Assembly (NCBI GenBank): GCA_903643055.1
Contig: CAHJWV010000443.1
Location: 1-7,393, forward strand
Direction of reading: 5' to 3'
DNA: 7,393 nt
Origin: Burkholderiales bacterium
GTDB taxonomy: Bacteria > Pseudomonadota > Gammaproteobacteria > Burkholderiales > Burkholderiaceae
Positions 6,885-7,393 of this stretch are shown in pieces. The notes beneath the pieces were generated by a model. It worked only from the letters and a program-made list of their open reading frames with translations. It made no database searches and was not told where the DNA came from. How positions within the stretch are numbered: the stretch's first letter is position 1; every line of letters begins with the position of its first letter. The position numbers and the translations under genes were made by a program.

Positions 6885-7393
6885 ATGTTTGGACGGCTCT
6901 CTTCCACCTTATCGCAACGCCTGCTGCTGACACTGGCGCTCCTGCCGGTGCTGGCACCGGCGAGCGCACAGACGCTCGGCTGCCTGATCACCCCCTCGAA
7001 CACCGTGGAGCTCGGCAGCCCGTCGGTGGGCGTGATCGAGAAAACCCACGTCGAGCGCGGCGACACCGTCAGCGTCAATCAAGTCGTCGTCACCTTGCGC
7101 GCCGATGTCGAGCGCGCCCATGTGAATCTGGCCGAGCTGCGCGCCGCCGCCGATGCCGAACTGCAGGCCGCCAACAAGGCCCACACCATCGCCAAGCGCA
7201 AGCTCGAACGCACGCAAAACCTGTTCAGCCAGGAGTTCGTGTCGGCACAGGCCGTCGATCAGGCGGTGGCCGACGAGCAAACGGCCCAGGCCCGCGAAGC
7301 CCAGGCCGTCGAGCAATCGCGCCAGGCCCGCAAGGAGCTGCTGGTGGCGAATGCCGAGCTGGGCAACCGCACGATCCGCAGCCCGATCGACGG
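6885..7393 (+). CDS. Periplasmic adaptor (RND/HlyD type) with TolC-tip motif, partial
   Basis: Translation from the ATG at 6885, 13 nt after the SecA-like stop, stays open for 169 codons to the window edge; the C-terminal half is missing. Residues 1-28 are a signal peptide (LLLTLALLPVLAPASA, cleavage likely after A28); the LGC that follows is a poor lipobox, so a lipoprotein is unlikely. Residues about 47-75 (VGVIEKTHVERGDTVSVNQV) are the first barrel half, 76-160 a coiled-coil hairpin rich in Ala/Glu/Gln, and RTIRSPIDG starts the second half. The hairpin tip carries R109-x3-L113-x6-S120, matching the R-L-S motif through which AcrA/MacA/HlyD adaptors dock to TolC-family channels. It lacks a membrane anchor, so unlike its two neighbours it should be periplasmic, possibly bridging them to the outer membrane. 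An outer-membrane channel gene may follow beyond the edge. No strong ribosome-binding site is seen. Confidence 0.88.
   Translation, partial: MFGRLSSTLSQRLLLTLALLPVLAPASAQTLGCLITPSNTVELGSPSVGVIEKTHVERGDTVSVNQVVVTLRADVERAHVNLAELRAAADAELQAANKAHTIAKRKLERTQNLFSQEFVSAQAVDQAVADEQTAQAREAQAVEQSRQARKELLVANAELGNRTIRSPID

Noticed and set aside
6885..6990. Lipoprotein signal in the last adaptor
   Set aside because: The residues before the Cys are T-L-G, which do not fit the usual lipobox well, whereas ASA-Q is a good signal peptidase I site.
4955..7078. 707-codon minus-strand open frame opposite the SecA-like gene
   Set aside because: The plus strand carries ordered SecA motifs; the antisense translation shows no recognisable domain and runs across two plus-strand genes.

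Overview
The window is GC-rich, densely packed bacterial DNA. Strong G/C third-position bias, Arg/Ala-rich proteins and the gene families suggest a betaproteobacterium, probably Burkholderiales; this is an inference from style, and there is no rRNA or marker gene to confirm it.

Layout: positions 1-534 (minus strand) hold a GbsR/MarR-type transcriptional regulator whose 3' end leaves the window. Its start is preceded by a nearly perfect 36-bp palindrome (551-586) overlapping a good sigma70-like promoter, whose predicted transcription start falls on the ATG. The 230-bp divergent gap (535-764) leads into a tight plus-strand operon running off the right edge: (1) a 50-residue single-helix membrane protein, 765-917; (2) a GAF domain fused through one membrane helix to a HlyD-type periplasmic adaptor, 917-2710; (3) a fusion of a PqqD-like domain, an M50 (site-2-type) intramembrane metalloprotease and a HlyD-like periplasmic domain, 2748-4895; (4) a divergent, shortened SecA-like ATPase, 4892-6871; (5) a periplasmic adaptor with a signal peptide and a TolC-docking tip motif, 6885-7393, cut by the window edge. 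Genes 1/2 share a base (TGATG), genes 3/4 overlap by 4 nt (GTGA), genes 4/5 are 13 nt apart. Genes 2/3 are separated by a 12-bp tandem repeat that contains a 12-codon reading frame linking the two by TGATG junctions at both ends.

Interpretation: the gene set looks like an envelope-spanning secretion or peptide-processing machine. The PqqD-like part could recognise a leader peptide, the M50 protease could cleave it at the membrane, the adaptors could bridge the periplasm toward an outer-membrane TolC-like channel, and the SecA-like ATPase could supply energy in place of the ABC transporter usually found with HlyD adaptors. The cytoplasmic GAF domain may gate assembly by sensing a ligand. No ABC transporter, radical-SAM enzyme, outer-membrane channel or obvious large cargo gene lies in the window; any of these may lie downstream. 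I recognise the protein families but no experimentally characterised system with exactly this composition, so this operon is the main candidate for something undescribed.
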